From NCBI GenBank assembly GCA_032690845.1, contig CM064426.1, positions 45,772,508 through 45,836,507 on the forward strand: a DNA stretch of 64,000 nt, in the 5' to 3' direction. Of this stretch, positions 33,253 to 45,951 are shown piece by piece; position 1 is the stretch's first letter, and every line of letters begins with the position of its first letter. This DNA is from Eleusine coracana subsp. coracana (lineage: Eukaryota > Streptophyta > Magnoliopsida > Poales > Poaceae). The translations under genes were made by a program, and so were the position numbers. The notes under the pieces were generated by a model. It did not search any database. It had not been told where the DNA came from and saw nothing but the letters and a program-made list of their open reading frames with translations.

Positions 33253-33737
33253 GAGTTAGTCATTTCGCTCTTTCACTTACTAGTTTCATAGTCCTAGTGG
33301 AGTTTAGTTTAGGTCGAGCCCTGCTCAAGTCCCCATGTCATAGGAGTATTGGTATGGCTCTTGTATCCTTTCCTTTATTCTATTGTATTATGACTTTGTT
33401 CTATTTAATTAATATAGTTCTTCCATATAGTTGTTCTTATGATATGTGTTCCTTGTTTGGTTATATATCATATTCATGTCATAGGACTTTATGCTTTCAT
33501 GATGATATAGACTTGCTACCTTGTTGTCATGATTGTCATATACCTTTACTATAGTCTAAATGTTATAATGTTAGTTGTACTTTAGTCTAGTTATTGTGCC
33601 TCAAGATGGGTTTGATATCCATGTAGGTTTAGAGAAGCTCTAGTGTTTGATCTATGCTAGAGTTCTACTTAAATATATAAGCACAGTGCTTAGACGGCTA
33701 GGTAGTATCGATCATCACGTAATCCATGGTCTATATA

Positions 33738-34499
33738 TGATGTAGATATGGCTTGATCTTTCGAGAGGTAGGGGGATAAACTCAAATTTGGGGAACTCGG
33801 CGTCGACGACCCGGCTTGAATCAGACACCATCCAACCCCGCAACCGTTACACCAAGTACAACTTGATTGTTCCTGCAAGCGAAATCGAGAACACAAGCAA
33901 GAAAGGATAAACACGCAATCTGAAATTGCAAATATGGATGAAGCGAATCACAAGAAAAGGTTCAAGCTCTGAACACAAAAGGACTAATCGCCAGAGTGGT
34001 GTAGAACAAGAACAGGGGCCCTGGATTACTGTAAAAGGACTTGTCGCCACAGTTACAATAATTCGATCTAGTTTCTCTCAAGAAAACTAAACTAAACAAA
34101 ACCCAAAACTAAAAGATAGTGGCTATAGAGTTTATGTAGGAACCAGGGGCGTCATAGGGTTGGGGGCGACCAGGGGGGCGACCACAACATGGGCTTAAGG
34201 CCCAGCACGATACATGGCCAAGTTGGCCCAAAATAGGTGGTGCAGCATCTTGTCATGGTCACACAGCATGACTCATGACCCTTCTGCAGCTAGGACTAGA
34301 AACAAAATGATGGCATCGTCATCCCCTTTCCAATGCGTCATAGAACGCCTCATTTGGACGTCGGATGTGGGAGATATCATCAAAACCGTGAAGGGGTGTC
34401 GGCTGAATCCGAGACGAACACGGCGACCGAGTTGGTGATGACTTGTGACTTGGGAAAGGCCATGATATATGCGTATCCAGCATGGTGATGTCCTCATCA
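33738..34499 (-). repeat. 3' LTR of element D
   Basis: 762 bp, partner of 59509-60271. The D reading frame enters this LTR and stops at 34319, an arrangement known in CRM elements, where the pol C-terminus overlaps the 3' LTR. The polypurine tract AGAAGGGGAGGA lies on the minus strand just before the LTR. Confidence 0.9.
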
Positions 34500-34859
34500 T
34501 CCTCCCCTTCTTGAATTGGAGTCGCCCTCGACTCCATCCCATCATCATTCTCCTGCAAAAGGTTAGTACTAGCAGAATGCAAAGTATAAGACACAAGATC
34601 ATTGATAGAAGATATATCACGACAAAGCATAGTGTAGCAAGGTGCATCATGATTATCACAAAGTTCAGCAACAGTAGATGTCATAGCAAGAAAAACACCT
34701 CCCTTTAACTGAATAGCCTTATGTTTAACATCAGAAAGTTTTTTGTTATCATGTTTATTCTCAGTATTTTCAGCAAGCAGTTTAAAATGATTCCTAATAT
34801 CAGCAGGCAATAACGGACGCAAAATAATATTCCTGTCCTTATGCATGAAAGTATATGTA

Positions 34860-35339
34860 TGTGGGATACTTGCCTTACAGGTATCCTCATACAAGACTAA
34901 GTCGGTAGTCGACCGGGTACTTCATCAACAAGGAAGCCCCGGTTCCCAGGGTTAGGGTATTCCCTATGTTGAGCCTACTCAGATCAGAACGCGTGCGTGT
35001 GCCGACTACAGAGACTACAAGCCGACGCCGGAAGCACCGACTCAACTTGGAGCACAAGGCATGTAGAGATAGACTTTCTATGTAAATCCTAAGGGGTTAC
35101 GACTAGGACTCTTCATGTGCCCCCCCTGCCGAACGTATATATAAGGCGGCAGGGTATCCCTCATCGGGAGAGACAAGTTTTTCCGCAAACATCAATACAA
35201 CACACAGAACACATGACGTAGGGTTTTTACTCTCATCAAGAGGGCCCGAACCTGTATAACTCAGTGTCTTGTATTACCATCATAGTTCTTAGTCTCGACG
35301 TAGCCCTATACATTTTACTGTCGATCTCAAGCTTCGACA
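34860..35339 (+). repeat. 5' LTR of element E, with a 98 bp extra segment
   Basis: 480 bp, about 97 bp longer than the 3' LTR. The extra sequence lies between two GGAAGC words at 34932 and 35030 and is absent from both the 3' LTR and the solo LTR at 5773-6152. A TATATATAAGG promoter word lies at 35136-35146. Confidence 0.93.
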
Positions 35340-35340
35340 G

Positions 35341-35361
35341 TTGGCGCGCCAGGAAGGGGAC
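35341..35361 (+). promoter_or_regulatory. Primer binding site of element E
   Basis: TTGGCGCGCCAGGAAGGGG starts one base after the LTR end. This TGGCGCGCCAGG-type site is common in grass Tat-lineage gypsy elements. Confidence 0.85.
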
Positions 35362-35678
35362 AAGGCTCGCCGAGATTCTCCGTCGATTACGATGGCCAAA
35401 ATTCCTATCATTCAGTACTCACCGAACTTCAAGATCTCCTTTGGATCACTTGACTTCACAGTCGGTGACAACGGAGCCCTAGGTCTGGAGAACCACAGAG
35501 CCGACTCGGCGTAGCCGTTTCCATGGCGTGATCACCGAGTTCGTCTGGCATGATCCCCGCATTGGTTCCACTCGAATCTGATGAAGAAGATCCTTCCTTC
35601 GGGAATGATTCAAAATCAGATCGGTCTTTTGATGAGGACTCGATCAGATTCGCTTAACCATATCCCCATACTGTCAAC

Positions 35679-37454
35679 ATGGTGGATATAGCAGATCCTG
35701 CGGATAGAGACCAAGATGGTGACCAAGACGGTGAACATGAAGATAACCCTGTTGATGGCCACCCGAATCAACTAGCTGAAGGAGGTCAACAGGAGGAGGA
35801 CCCTCCAGCTGATGACTTACCGGTCAGACACCGCCGTCGACCAAGAGGGTCGCGCGGTTCACGCAATGCACGTCGACTGGATCTCGGTCCAGAACTCGAA
35901 GTGGATGGCGTCAAGGTCTTCCACACTCCTTAGAATAACATCACAGGGGCCAAAACTTTGCTCGACACTCTAATGGTCGACGCGAATTATCAGACCCCTG
36001 CGATGCAAAAGGCGATGGATATGCTTAAGGCCGTTGCGGCTCAAGAGGCTGCAAAATCTCAGTCGGTCACAAGCTCCAGTCACGCATCTTCACGAGGTCA
36101 GCATAGGTGTGAAGATCTAAGAAATTCCCTCAGTATCCGTGATGGACGAGATACCATCAACTCTCACTATGAAGAACGCGCTCGGGATAACCAACGCTAT
36201 GAGGAAGAACACCATGATTGGAGAACGGACGACCGATGGGACGACCGATGAGAGGACCGTTAAGATCCTCCACCAAGGCGCAACCGCGATGACCGATGTT
36301 GACGTGATGATCGGGATTGGCACGATAACGAGGATAACGACCATCGGCGTCGTCGTCATGATGACGATGTTGGACCGCGACATGGCCGCCGTGCAACTCC
36401 GTCCCTAGATTGGCATAGGTGGTCGATGACACCGACTGACGATGAGATCGATGGCATCAAAGCTTACATCCCTAGGCTTCACATAGCTTGATGGCCAAAA
36501 GGATTCAAGCCGGTCCCCATCGAAAAATACAATGGTCAGACCAATCCCCGAGAGTGGCTGCAGCTTTACAGCACGGCGATTTGGTCGGCTGGAGGTGATT
36601 CCTATGTAATAGCTAATTACCTCCCGGTCTGCCTGGATCTAGCTATTCGGATATGGCTCACGTCTCTTCCAGAGGAGTCAATCACATCTTGGGGAGACCT
36701 CAACAGGAAGCTCATAGAAAGTTTCCAAGCTACCTGTAATCGATCGGGCAACCACTTCGACCTCACTCGGATCAAGAAGAAGATCGACGAACCTCTTCGT
36801 GACTACATCAAGCGATTTTGCGTTAAGAAGACTGAGATCCCCAATGTCCCGGACCAACAAATCGTTGCCGCCTACCAAGGAGGGATCCGTAGCGATGATT
36901 TGGTTCATGAGGTCGGTCGGAGGAACATGACCTCAAGCTGACCGCTCAAGAGTGCTTCGAGACCACAAACAAATCGTTCCCGGACCAACCACGCGTCTGG
37001 TGAGTTGGCATTGGACAACATCCGGGGAAAAGGCAAAGAGAAGCGGTCGGACAAGCCTGAGTCCTCCAAGAAGGATAAGAAGAGGAAGCCTGATAACGTG
37101 GTTCACATGGTGGACCGACTTCAGAAGAACCCTCGAACAAGCCAACCATCCGCGGACGAGCTGCTGAGTGGCCCGTGCCTTTGGCACCCAAAGGGGAACC
37201 ACAAAGCAAAGGATTGCTATCGACTGAAAGGTTTTGCAATGGCTACGCTCAAGGTGGCTAAAGATTCCCCGAGGCACAATAACAAAGACAAGACCAATGA
37301 CGATGGCGACAAGGATGACTCAGGAGAGTTCCAGGAGCTACGCAAGGAAGTGAACTTCATCTTCGGTGGCCCGGATGCTACGTGTCCAAGCGCAAGCAAA
37401 AGCTGGAACTTCGGGAGATCAACTCGGTGGAACCGGCTGCACCTTAATTCATGA
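35679..37454 (+). pseudogene. gag of element E
   Basis: It begins with an acidic Asp/Gly-rich stretch (MVDIADPADRDQDGD) and a basic patch (RHRRRPRGSRGSRNARR). The capsid-like core reads FKPVPIEKYNGQTNPREWLQ, IRIWLTSLPEESITSW and PLRDYIKRFC. The C-terminal frame (37005 onward) holds the zinc-binding CLWHPKGNHKAKDC. Stops include TAG at 35931-35933, TGA at 36249-36251 and TGA near 36491, and there is a frameshift near 36930-37000. Confidence 0.85.
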
Positions 37455-37990
37455 GGTGGTCTGAGATGCCAATCACCTTTGATCAGTCAGATCACCCCAA
37501 GCACATCCCGAAGCCGGGTCGATACCCGCTGGTGCTTGCTGCTACAATGAAGGAGGTAAAGTTCAACAAAGTACTCATTGATGGAGGAAGCAGTTTGGAC
37601 TTAATCTTCACTAAGACTCTCAAAGAGCTCGGTCTGTCAATCAATGATCTTCAGCCGAGTTCTTCACCTTTCCACGGGATTGTACCTGACAAGACTTAAG
37701 TTCCTATTAGACAGATCAGTCTCCTGGTCGAGAATTTCAGGACCAAGTGCATTCTCTTCCAGGTGGTGGATTTTGGCTCAGAATATCATGCTATCATCGG
37801 TCGACCGACTATGGCTAAATTCATGGCTATCCCGCATTATCCATATCTCACCCTCAAGATGCCAGACCCGTACGGAATATCTCCCTCCACTCTGATCTTT
37901 GGAATTCTTTCAATTGCGATGTACAGAGTTGTGTGATGGCCAATAAACAGTTGATGTTGTCCGACCAGAAGGAGATCCAGTAGGCAGTTG
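37451..37990 (+). pseudogene. Protease of element E
   Basis: The active-site block reads FNKVLIDGGSSLDLIFTKTL, the DGG form of this branch. The frame is cut by TAA at 37697-37699 and continues with the flap and the second conserved block YHAIIGRPTMAKFMAIPHYP. A frameshift near 37880-37895 leads into the frame of the RT. Confidence 0.88.
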
Positions 37991-38013
37991 GCATGGAGGA
38001 GTAGACTAGAGAG

Positions 38014-39530
38014 GTGGTTCTAACAAAGAAGCCTACCAAAGACAAGATTCAGACCGATGACATCCAGACCAAGGAAATCCTGCTCGATCCTGAAGACCCC
38101 GATAAGGTAACTTATGCTGGGGCCAACCTCGACGAGAAATTGGAACTCGCGCTCACTCTTTTCCTCAAGAAAAATAGGGACATCTTTGCATGGAAACCAT
38201 CTGACATGCCGGGAGTTCCTAGGGAAAATATTGAGCACAAGTTAAGGGTACCCCCTGGGGCTACCCCCGTTCGGCAGAGGCTTAGAAGATTTGCACAAGA
38301 TCGCAAGGACGCCTTGAAGAAGGAGATAGTTAGACTGTTAGATGCTAGGTTTATAAAGGAGGTGTATCATCCAGACTGGTTAGCAAATCTAGTCCTTATA
38401 CCCAAGAAGACTAAAGAATAGAGGATGTGTGTTGATTATACTAATCTCAACAAGGTTTGTCCTAAAGATCCCTTCGCTCTTCCTCGTATTGATCAGATTG
38501 TAGACTCGATAGCCGAGTGTGAGCTCTTGAGCTTTCTGGATGCCTATTCAGGCTATCACCAGATCCCACTGAAGGTCGAAGATCAGATTAAAACTTCCTT
38601 TATAACACCCTTCGGCGCCTATTGCTATATCACAATGCCTTTCGGTCTGAAGAACGCTGGCGCAACTTACCAATGAGGTATTCAACGCTGCCTTGCTACT
38701 CAGATCGGTCGGAACATGGAAGCATATGTCGATGACATTGTCGTCAAGACCCAGAACGTCGAAGGGCTTATTTCTGACCTGGCAGAAACCTTTGACAATC
38801 TGAGGCATTATTCAATAAAGCTGAATCCTAAGAAGTGTGTTTTTGGGGTTCCTTCGAGAAAGCTACTCGATTACATCATTTCGAAATGAGGTATAGAGGC
38901 TAACCCGGATAAAATCAAGGCGATCCTTGGTATGGGTCCACCACATTCTCAAAGGGATGTACAGAAGCTGACCGGATGCATGGCATCCTTGAGTTGCTTT
39001 ATTTTCCGACTAGGGGTTAGAGGGTTACCACTTTTCAGACTGCTTGAAAAACAGGAAGACTTCATTTGGACCGAAGAGGCGCAGTCGGCATTGGATGAGT
39101 TGAAGGTTTACCTCAGCAGCATTCCAGTATTGGTGCCTCCGGAGCGAGGAGAAAGACTTCAACTTTACATATCGACCACAACTCAGGTTGTGAGTACTGT
39201 TTTAACGGTCGACTGAGACGAAGAGGGACACGTACAAAAAGTGCAACACCCGGTCTATATTGTGAGTGAGGTCCTTGGCACCTCTAAGGTTAAATACCAA
39301 CAGATCTTGAAGTTGTTGTATGCATTGTTGGTCACCTCTAGGAAGTTGAAGCATTATTTTCAAGCTCGTCCAATTGAAGTCCAGACCTCCTTCGCACTCG
39401 GCACAGTGTTGCACAACCGAGGAGCCGAAGGGAAAATCGCCAAGTGGGTAGTCGAACTTGGTCAATATACCATCACGTTCGCGCCTCGGTTGGCTATAAA
39501 GGGACAAGCACTAGCTGATTTCATTGCTGA
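38014..39530 (+). pseudogene. Reverse transcriptase and first RNase H region of element E
   Basis: Upstream FAWKPSDMPGVPRENIEH is followed by RT blocks LLDARFIKEVYHPDWLANLV, CVDYTNLNKVCPKDPF, FLDAYSGYHQIPL, MPFGLKNAGATYQ and the catalytic YVDDIVVK, then LNPKKCVFGV. Stops lie at 38419 (TAG), 38674, 38887 and 39214 (all TGA). The connection and decayed first RNase H continue to TFAPRLAIKGQALADFIAEW. Confidence 0.92.
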
Positions 39531-40230
39531 GTGGACAAAGATTCAAAACCCACCTACTGCACAAGACATCGAGTATTGGAAAATGTACATCGATGGGTGT
39601 CTTCAATTACAAGGAGCTGGTGCGGGAGTCGTGTTTATCTCACCCACTGGAGAGAAGCTTTGATATGTCCTTCAGGTGATGTTTCGCGCATCTAACAATG
39701 CTGCGGGGTATGAAGCCCTTCTACACGGTCTGCGCATTGTTGCGTCACTCGGCATCAAGCGCCTTGACGTCTTTGGTGACTCGGCTCTGGTCATTAATCA
39801 AGTCACTAAGGATTGGAACTGTGTGGATGATAATATGAGTGCTTACTATCAAGAAGTAAGGAAGCTCAAAGACAAATTCGATGGATTGAAGTTCACGCAT
39901 GTTCTTCGAGACAATAACCAAGCGGCCGATGAATTAGCCAAGATGGGATCATCCCAGTCTGTGGTCCCGCCAGGTGTTTTCTTACACACCCTAGATTCTC
40001 CCATGATTTATCCTCGGTCGGATGTATTAATGAGTGTTGTTACTGATCTTGTTGGTGATGACAAGATGGAGACCGATTGGCATGACCTGCTCATCCAATA
40101 TTTGGACAAGGGAACGCTGCCACCGGATGCTAATGAGCAACTGAGATTGGAGGCCCGATGCCGAGGGTATTTGTTGGTGGGAGACCAACTCTATAAAAGA
40201 GGAGGTTCAAATATCTTGATGAGATGCATC
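39531..40230 (+). pseudogene. Second (archaeal-type) RNase H of element E
   Basis: The sequence reads WKMYIDGCLQLQGAGAGVVF, then after a TGA at 39661-39663 FRASNNAAGYEALLHGL, VFGDSALVINQ and NNQAADELAKM. Compared with element B (NNQAEYEALL), the Glu of the catalytic set is Gly here (AAGYEALL, codon GGG), so the domain is likely dead besides its stop. Presence of this second RNase H places E in the Tat lineage. Confidence 0.85.
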
Positions 40231-41316
40231 TCGATATCAGAAGGCCAAAAGTTGGTAGAAGAAATTCATTCCGGGATATGCGGCAACCATGCAGCTTCTA
40301 AGACTTTGGTCGACAAAGCTTTCCGGCGAGGGTTTTATTGGCCCACAGTGGTTGAAGATGCACACCGGGTCGTTTGAACGTGTGAAGGTTGTCAATTCTT
40401 CGCTCAACAAACGCATGTGCCTTCATAGCAACTTCAGATGATACCTTTGACTTGGCCCTTTGCTGTTTGGGGGCTCGATATTGTCGGTCCTTTCAAGAAG
40501 GCACCACGCAGGTTCAGTTATTTGTTTGTTGCTATTGACAAATTCACCAAGTGGATTGAAGCAAAGCTGGTCGGCAAGATTACATCAAAGAAGGCTATCG
40601 AGTTTGTCAAGGATGTCTTCACTTGATTCAGGATTCCTCATGATATCATCACCGATAATGGCACTCAATTCACATCAGTGGAATTTCGTGACTTTGCCGA
40701 TGAGATGGGAATAAAAATCCACTTTGCATCAGTGGCTCATCCTCAAAGCAATGGGCAGGTCGAACGGTCCAATGGTATGATTCTTCAAGGATTAAAACCA
40801 CGAATATTCGATAGGATTAAGCCTTATGATGGTCGGTGGGTCAAAGAATTGCCTTCAGTTCTTTGGGGGCTTTGCACAAACACCAGTCAGGCAACTGGTC
40901 AGTCACCTTTCTCATTGGTCTACGGCTCAGAGGCTATGCTGCCGATCGAGGTCAGCCTTGTTTCGGCACGGGTTCAGGCATATGATGAACAACTTTCTGA
41001 GGAGAATCGAGAGATTGATTTGATTGCAGCAGAGGAGTTGTGTGATCGCGCTCTGTTTCAGTCGGCACTGTACCAACAAGGCTTGCATCGATATTATGAT
41101 AAAAACGTACGTAATCGCCACTTCCAAGTTGGAGATTTAGTGCTTCGTCGAGTGCAGTCAACAAAGAACCAGCATAAGCTTTCTCCAAAGTGGGAAGGAC
41201 CATATGTTGTGAAGGAAGTCACTCGCCCGAGGGCTTACCGACTGATGTATGAAGACGGCGATGATATACCAAATTCCTAGAACATAAATCAGCTACGTCG
41301 TTTCTATACTTAATTA
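40231..41316 (+). pseudogene. Integrase of element E
   Basis: Zinc-binding region IHSGICGNHAASKTLVDKAF and, after a TGA at 40375, CEGCQFFA. The catalytic core has Asp in VWGLDIVGPF, Asp in IITDNGTQF and Glu in SNGQVERSNG. The C-terminal part has FQVGDLVLRRV and SPKWEGPYVVKEV. Stops at 40375 (TGA), 40426 (TAG), 40624 (TGA) and 41278 (TAG). The reading continues briefly as NINQLRRFY. Confidence 0.92.
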
Positions 41317-41849
41317 TTCCTTTGTATTTGTATACATATACATTATTCATGAATGAAACTTCGGTCTTTTTGATGAAAGATTTTTTGATGATTTTCATTC
41401 TATATTGTCTCGATTCCTTAATTTATTTTATTAAACAATCGAGCCAGGGGGCTAGTAATAATGCCCCACCTCAGTCTAACCATATTTTGGTTTTGGACTA
41501 CTTTCTGACCGATTTCTTCTCTTTGAATATGGTCTTCATTTTCTTGGTCTAACGTCTATACATTATGGTTATATACTTTATACTGCACATCAGACTACCA
41601 CTACACTAAACCCAGAGCCAAAGTGTGAGAGGTCATGTGTCGATTAGTCGACTCTGCTTGTTACGCGGTTACGAGTCACAACCTAAAATGTTAAGGCAGA
41701 CCAATACAATTTGAGTTTCTCAATGACAGAAACATACTTATGACATTTTTATCAATCTTTTAAAGATGATAAACATGAAACTAGTTTACATACAGGTAAT
41801 ATTGTTTCATTACATAGATATTGCTAATGATCTCTAATATTACAGGATT
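41317..41849 (+). other. Spacer between integrase and the antisense ORF of element E
   Basis: About 530 bp of AT-rich DNA without a recognised domain. The GCCAGGGGGCTAGTAATAATGCCCCACC run at 41444-41467 resembles the polypurine-type words often repeated in this part of Tat elements, but no function can be assigned. Confidence 0.4.
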
Positions 41850-44173
41850 TATAGCTCCTTTGAAGGAGAGGAAGATTCAGCTCATAGCTCAACCTCAGGA
41901 GTTGCTGGAGGAGTAGGCACAGTCGGATTGATCTCTATATTGTCGACCAAGGCTTGGGAAGTTTCCAGCATGGAATCCAAAAGCAACTGACATTGGTCAT
42001 CGGTCAAGTCTGGGTTCAAGCCCTCCTTGATTTTGTCCAATGGCAGAGTGGGAGACCAAGATTGGCAAATTGCCAGAACCTAATTCCCGGCCTCGGTCGC
42101 CACTTGTCAAGTGCTATGAGCAATATTTCTGACACATGCTCCAGCAAATACTCTAGGGAATGGACGGACTGCTCAACTCAACTGGCATGAACATAGTCTA
42201 TTGCCTTTCGAGCGACGTAAGATAGAGCTGCGAGTGATGATTTCTGGTCAGTATGATCAAAAGAGGAATCAAGCAGATGTGAGAAATAATGAAGGGCTTA
42301 CTGGAAAGTTTACATTTGAAGGATTTGGTGGTGCTCTTAGCTTCCTCTATCTTGGCGTCAACTTCCTTCAGCTCCATCTGCAGCCGAGTGATCTCGGCCT
42401 TCTGGTCCTCAACAGACTTGGAGAGGTTTTCCTTCTCAGTATTTAAGGCGTTGACAAACCTTTGCTGATTGGAAGTCAACTTCTCCAGGTCGGCAACCTT
42501 CTAGTCATGAGCTAAAGACAAACATTTGAATTTTTAACACTAGAGTGATTGGTTGGTTATTTAAACAAGATGGTGAGTGATCTTACCAGCTAAATCTACA
42601 TGGCCTTGGCTTAAGGCCTTGGTCATCTCTCTTTGGTCGGTCTGCAGCTTTTCAATTTCCTTTTGTGCTTTGGCGAGCTACTGACCGGTGACTAGCAAAA
42701 CACCAAGCAAAGTGTTAGTCTTAATTAAAGACTTGAAGACCAAAGAGTTTAGGACATACTGAAGGTTTCGGCTTCAAGATATTCCACCCTAGCCTGTTTC
42801 CTCTCTACGAGAGCATACATTTTCTGTATACAAAAAGGGGTTAAGCTTAAAGGCAAGATTAAGACAAAGTAAAAGCAAAGTATTGAAGCACCTTGCTGGC
42901 TTCTCGGTGTTGGTGCATAATTTCCACGTCTTCCACTTTGGGCCGACCGAGTAAATCTGCAGATAATATCGCCTTACCTTTGTCAAGAGGTGAAGGGATG
43001 ACGACAGGAGCAGGTTGGGGTACAGGCGTCGGAATGGGGGCAGGAATTGCCTTGTCAGTTGGCTTATCCACCTCGGTCGGCGTATTTGATGACTTGCAGA
43101 CCGACTTGGGCAGATCAGTCAGACGAGCAGGAGGTCCAGACCGAGTGTCTTCGGACTCTTGGGCACTCTAAGAATCACTCGTCCGACTATTGTCAAAACA
43201 GAGATGGAAGAGATTAAAATGTGTTATGGATGGCAATAAGAGACAAGGAGCATAAGGTTAAAGGACTAACCTAGGAGCCTTCTTGAGCTTGATTCGGCAC
43301 AACCTCTTCTTTGAAGAAGTCGACTGAGAATTAGTCTCCTTCCTCTTCTGGGCAGATTTTCCTGCCTTGTCGGTCTGATCTACTCTCCCAGCACCAGTCT
43401 GAGTTTGGCTCGGGGGCTCCGACTGGCTTGAAGGTCGGCCGGAGGAGTGGGGGTGAGATGACCAGCGTCAGCAGATGGCAATTCTTCATCATAATCCTGA
43501 TCCCCTATTTATTGCCATCGGCGCTCAATGCTCTACTTTACTCGCCGACTGGGGGGAGGCAGGGTGGTGACCGGGGCAGTTCAAGCGCCTGCAGAAGAGC
43601 TCGAGCCACCAGTGCCAGTCTGCTATGTCTTCACGACATAATCCGGTCCCTCGGAATCGGTCGGAGGGAGCGGAGGATGAGAAATATAAGTATCCAAAAC
43701 CTATACAAGAATCAAAATATCAAGCAGGGCATCAAGACAAGAACATAAAGGATTGCTCAAAGCAGACTGAGTCTTACTTGGCCCCACATCGTGCCCTTGT
43801 TATACGCCTTCTTGATCAGCGAGTCATCCTGAAGGATATCTCCTTCAAACATTTTTGACAGGCGTTTCTTACGGAGTTCACCATTCGGCGGGTCAGGCAC
43901 CTCCCTGGTTTCGTCATTATTGACATAGTTCCACGCCGGGTGACTCTGCAGCTTTAGGGGCTGCACTCTGCGTACTATGAAGCTTTTGGCGACGGTAATT
44001 CCGTCAATACCTTCAGCCTTCAAGTCGACTATCTTCTTCAGCAGAGTGACCACCTGAGGGTCGGTCGGATTGGGCTTCTCCATCCATTGCGTCAGAGGAA
44101 TCGTCTTGGCATCGATGAAGTCGGCAAGAACAGGGGGAGAGTTGTCACAGTAGAACTACTCATCCTTCCAGTT

Positions 44174-45951
44174 TGAAGGACCAAGAAGGCGACCAGAGGG
44201 GGGGGGGGGTGAATGGGAGCCAAATAAAATTCTCCAAGAGAACTTGGCCTATATCCCAAAAACAACCCAAGTCAACCTCCAAATTGACCACCAAGACTAC
44301 ACACACCAACTTGTGGTGTACTAGCCGTAGGAGTGATCAACCACACCAAAGAAACACAGCGGAAACAAAAAGGAAAGAAGCAATCCTCAACAGTTCAGAA
44401 CTGAACTCCCATCGGCAGTGCCGATCCCTGCCATCGGCAGTGCCGGTGGGCATCGGTATTGCCGGTGCACGTCATCGGTAGTGCCGGTCCCACCTATCGG
44501 CAGTGCCGGTGCGGGATGCTGTCGCACTAGAGCCTACAGACCAGACCGATCGGCAGTGCCGGTCGACCCCCGACAGAACAAAAAATCTGTGAGGATCTTC
44601 TCAAAACTTCTCCAAAACTCAATCAAACGAACTCCAAATGATGCAATTTTTAGACTAGTGAATCCTCATCACATCACGACCCTAATCCTAGGAGATCAAC
44701 TCAATTGGCTTAAGAAATCATCATGAATTTCAGATCTTGTGCCAAGAACACCAAAAAGGGGAAACTTGAGAAATCCTTCAAATCGAAGGTGCTAGAGCCA
44801 ATAATTCCAACAAGGATCCATAGAGGATTATCCTAGCTCATCCTAGCAACAAGTTTCTCATGAAATCCGGGCCAAAAACTCATCCAAAAGTGAGATCGAA
44901 AATCACCACGAAAATGCTTCCGAAAATAGGAAAAAGGGAATTTTGGGATTCAAGTGAAGAGGGAAATCTTGAGCACGAAAATACTTCTCATATCATAGAC
45001 AGGTGCTTACAAGATCCATAGGTACAAGGCTAGGAAGCCACCCTCTTCCTCCCACTATTTGGAAGAGCAAGAAATGTCTCTCACACACCCACTACTCTCC
45101 TCTCAAACATGAAGTCCTCTCCTAGCACTTTGAATAGAGTCCTAACACAAGGCTAATGGAAAGAGAGGCACCTCTCCCACTAGCCACACCTCTCCTTATA
45201 TAGGCATAGGGTCTATTGTCCACATGACCACTCTACCCTTGACCTACATAACACACCCACCTACCACTGGGGGCATAACCGTCCATCTTTTTCCTCATCG
45301 CCCGAATGCCATCGGACGCTTCACGTCTTTGCTTCATCTCGAAGCAAGCTCCGTGATGTAGCCACGTGCACCACCAACCACCGCCACCGGTTTTGAGGCC
45401 CAAACTGGGAAACTGCCTTGCACGCTTCTCAAAGCATGACTTCTCGATGTTGACGCGTGTCACCTTGTCCCGCGATCCTGACCACCGGCAAGTCTCTCCC
45501 AGTCCCTGTCCATCGGGCCCCCTTGTCACTTGCACCGATATCCCGTTCGCCTTGACTTGGTCAACACGTCGTCTTTATCACCACCACGGTTTTGAGGCTC
45601 AACCGCGAAACCGTCCGTGCTTCTTGCCTTTCCACGTGTACGGTGTGGATCACCCTTGACTTCACCCGGCATCCCGATCGTCTGGCCCCAAGTCCCCAAC
45701 TTGTGCCCGATCCTCTCGTCGTTGACCGCCAAGTCGACTCCAGTGACCTACACATCATGAGACAAGCAAACACATTTCCCATCTCCTGCAATATCACCAA
45801 TATCTCCACCAACTCCGATTAGTCATAACCATGATATGCAAACCCATGCAATCCCTGGATTCCCGCATTTCAACTCAAACACCAAATCCGCTCAAGTCAA
45901 TTACTCATCACAAGTATAGCAAACCATGGCACATATCCACATGGTTTCTCA
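44174..45951 (-). repeat. 3' LTR of copia G
   Basis: 1778 bp. AAGGGGGAGAT (minus strand) directly precedes it as polypurine tract. About six copies of a TCGGCAGTGCCGGT-type palindrome lie at 44410-44563. Confidence 0.93.
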
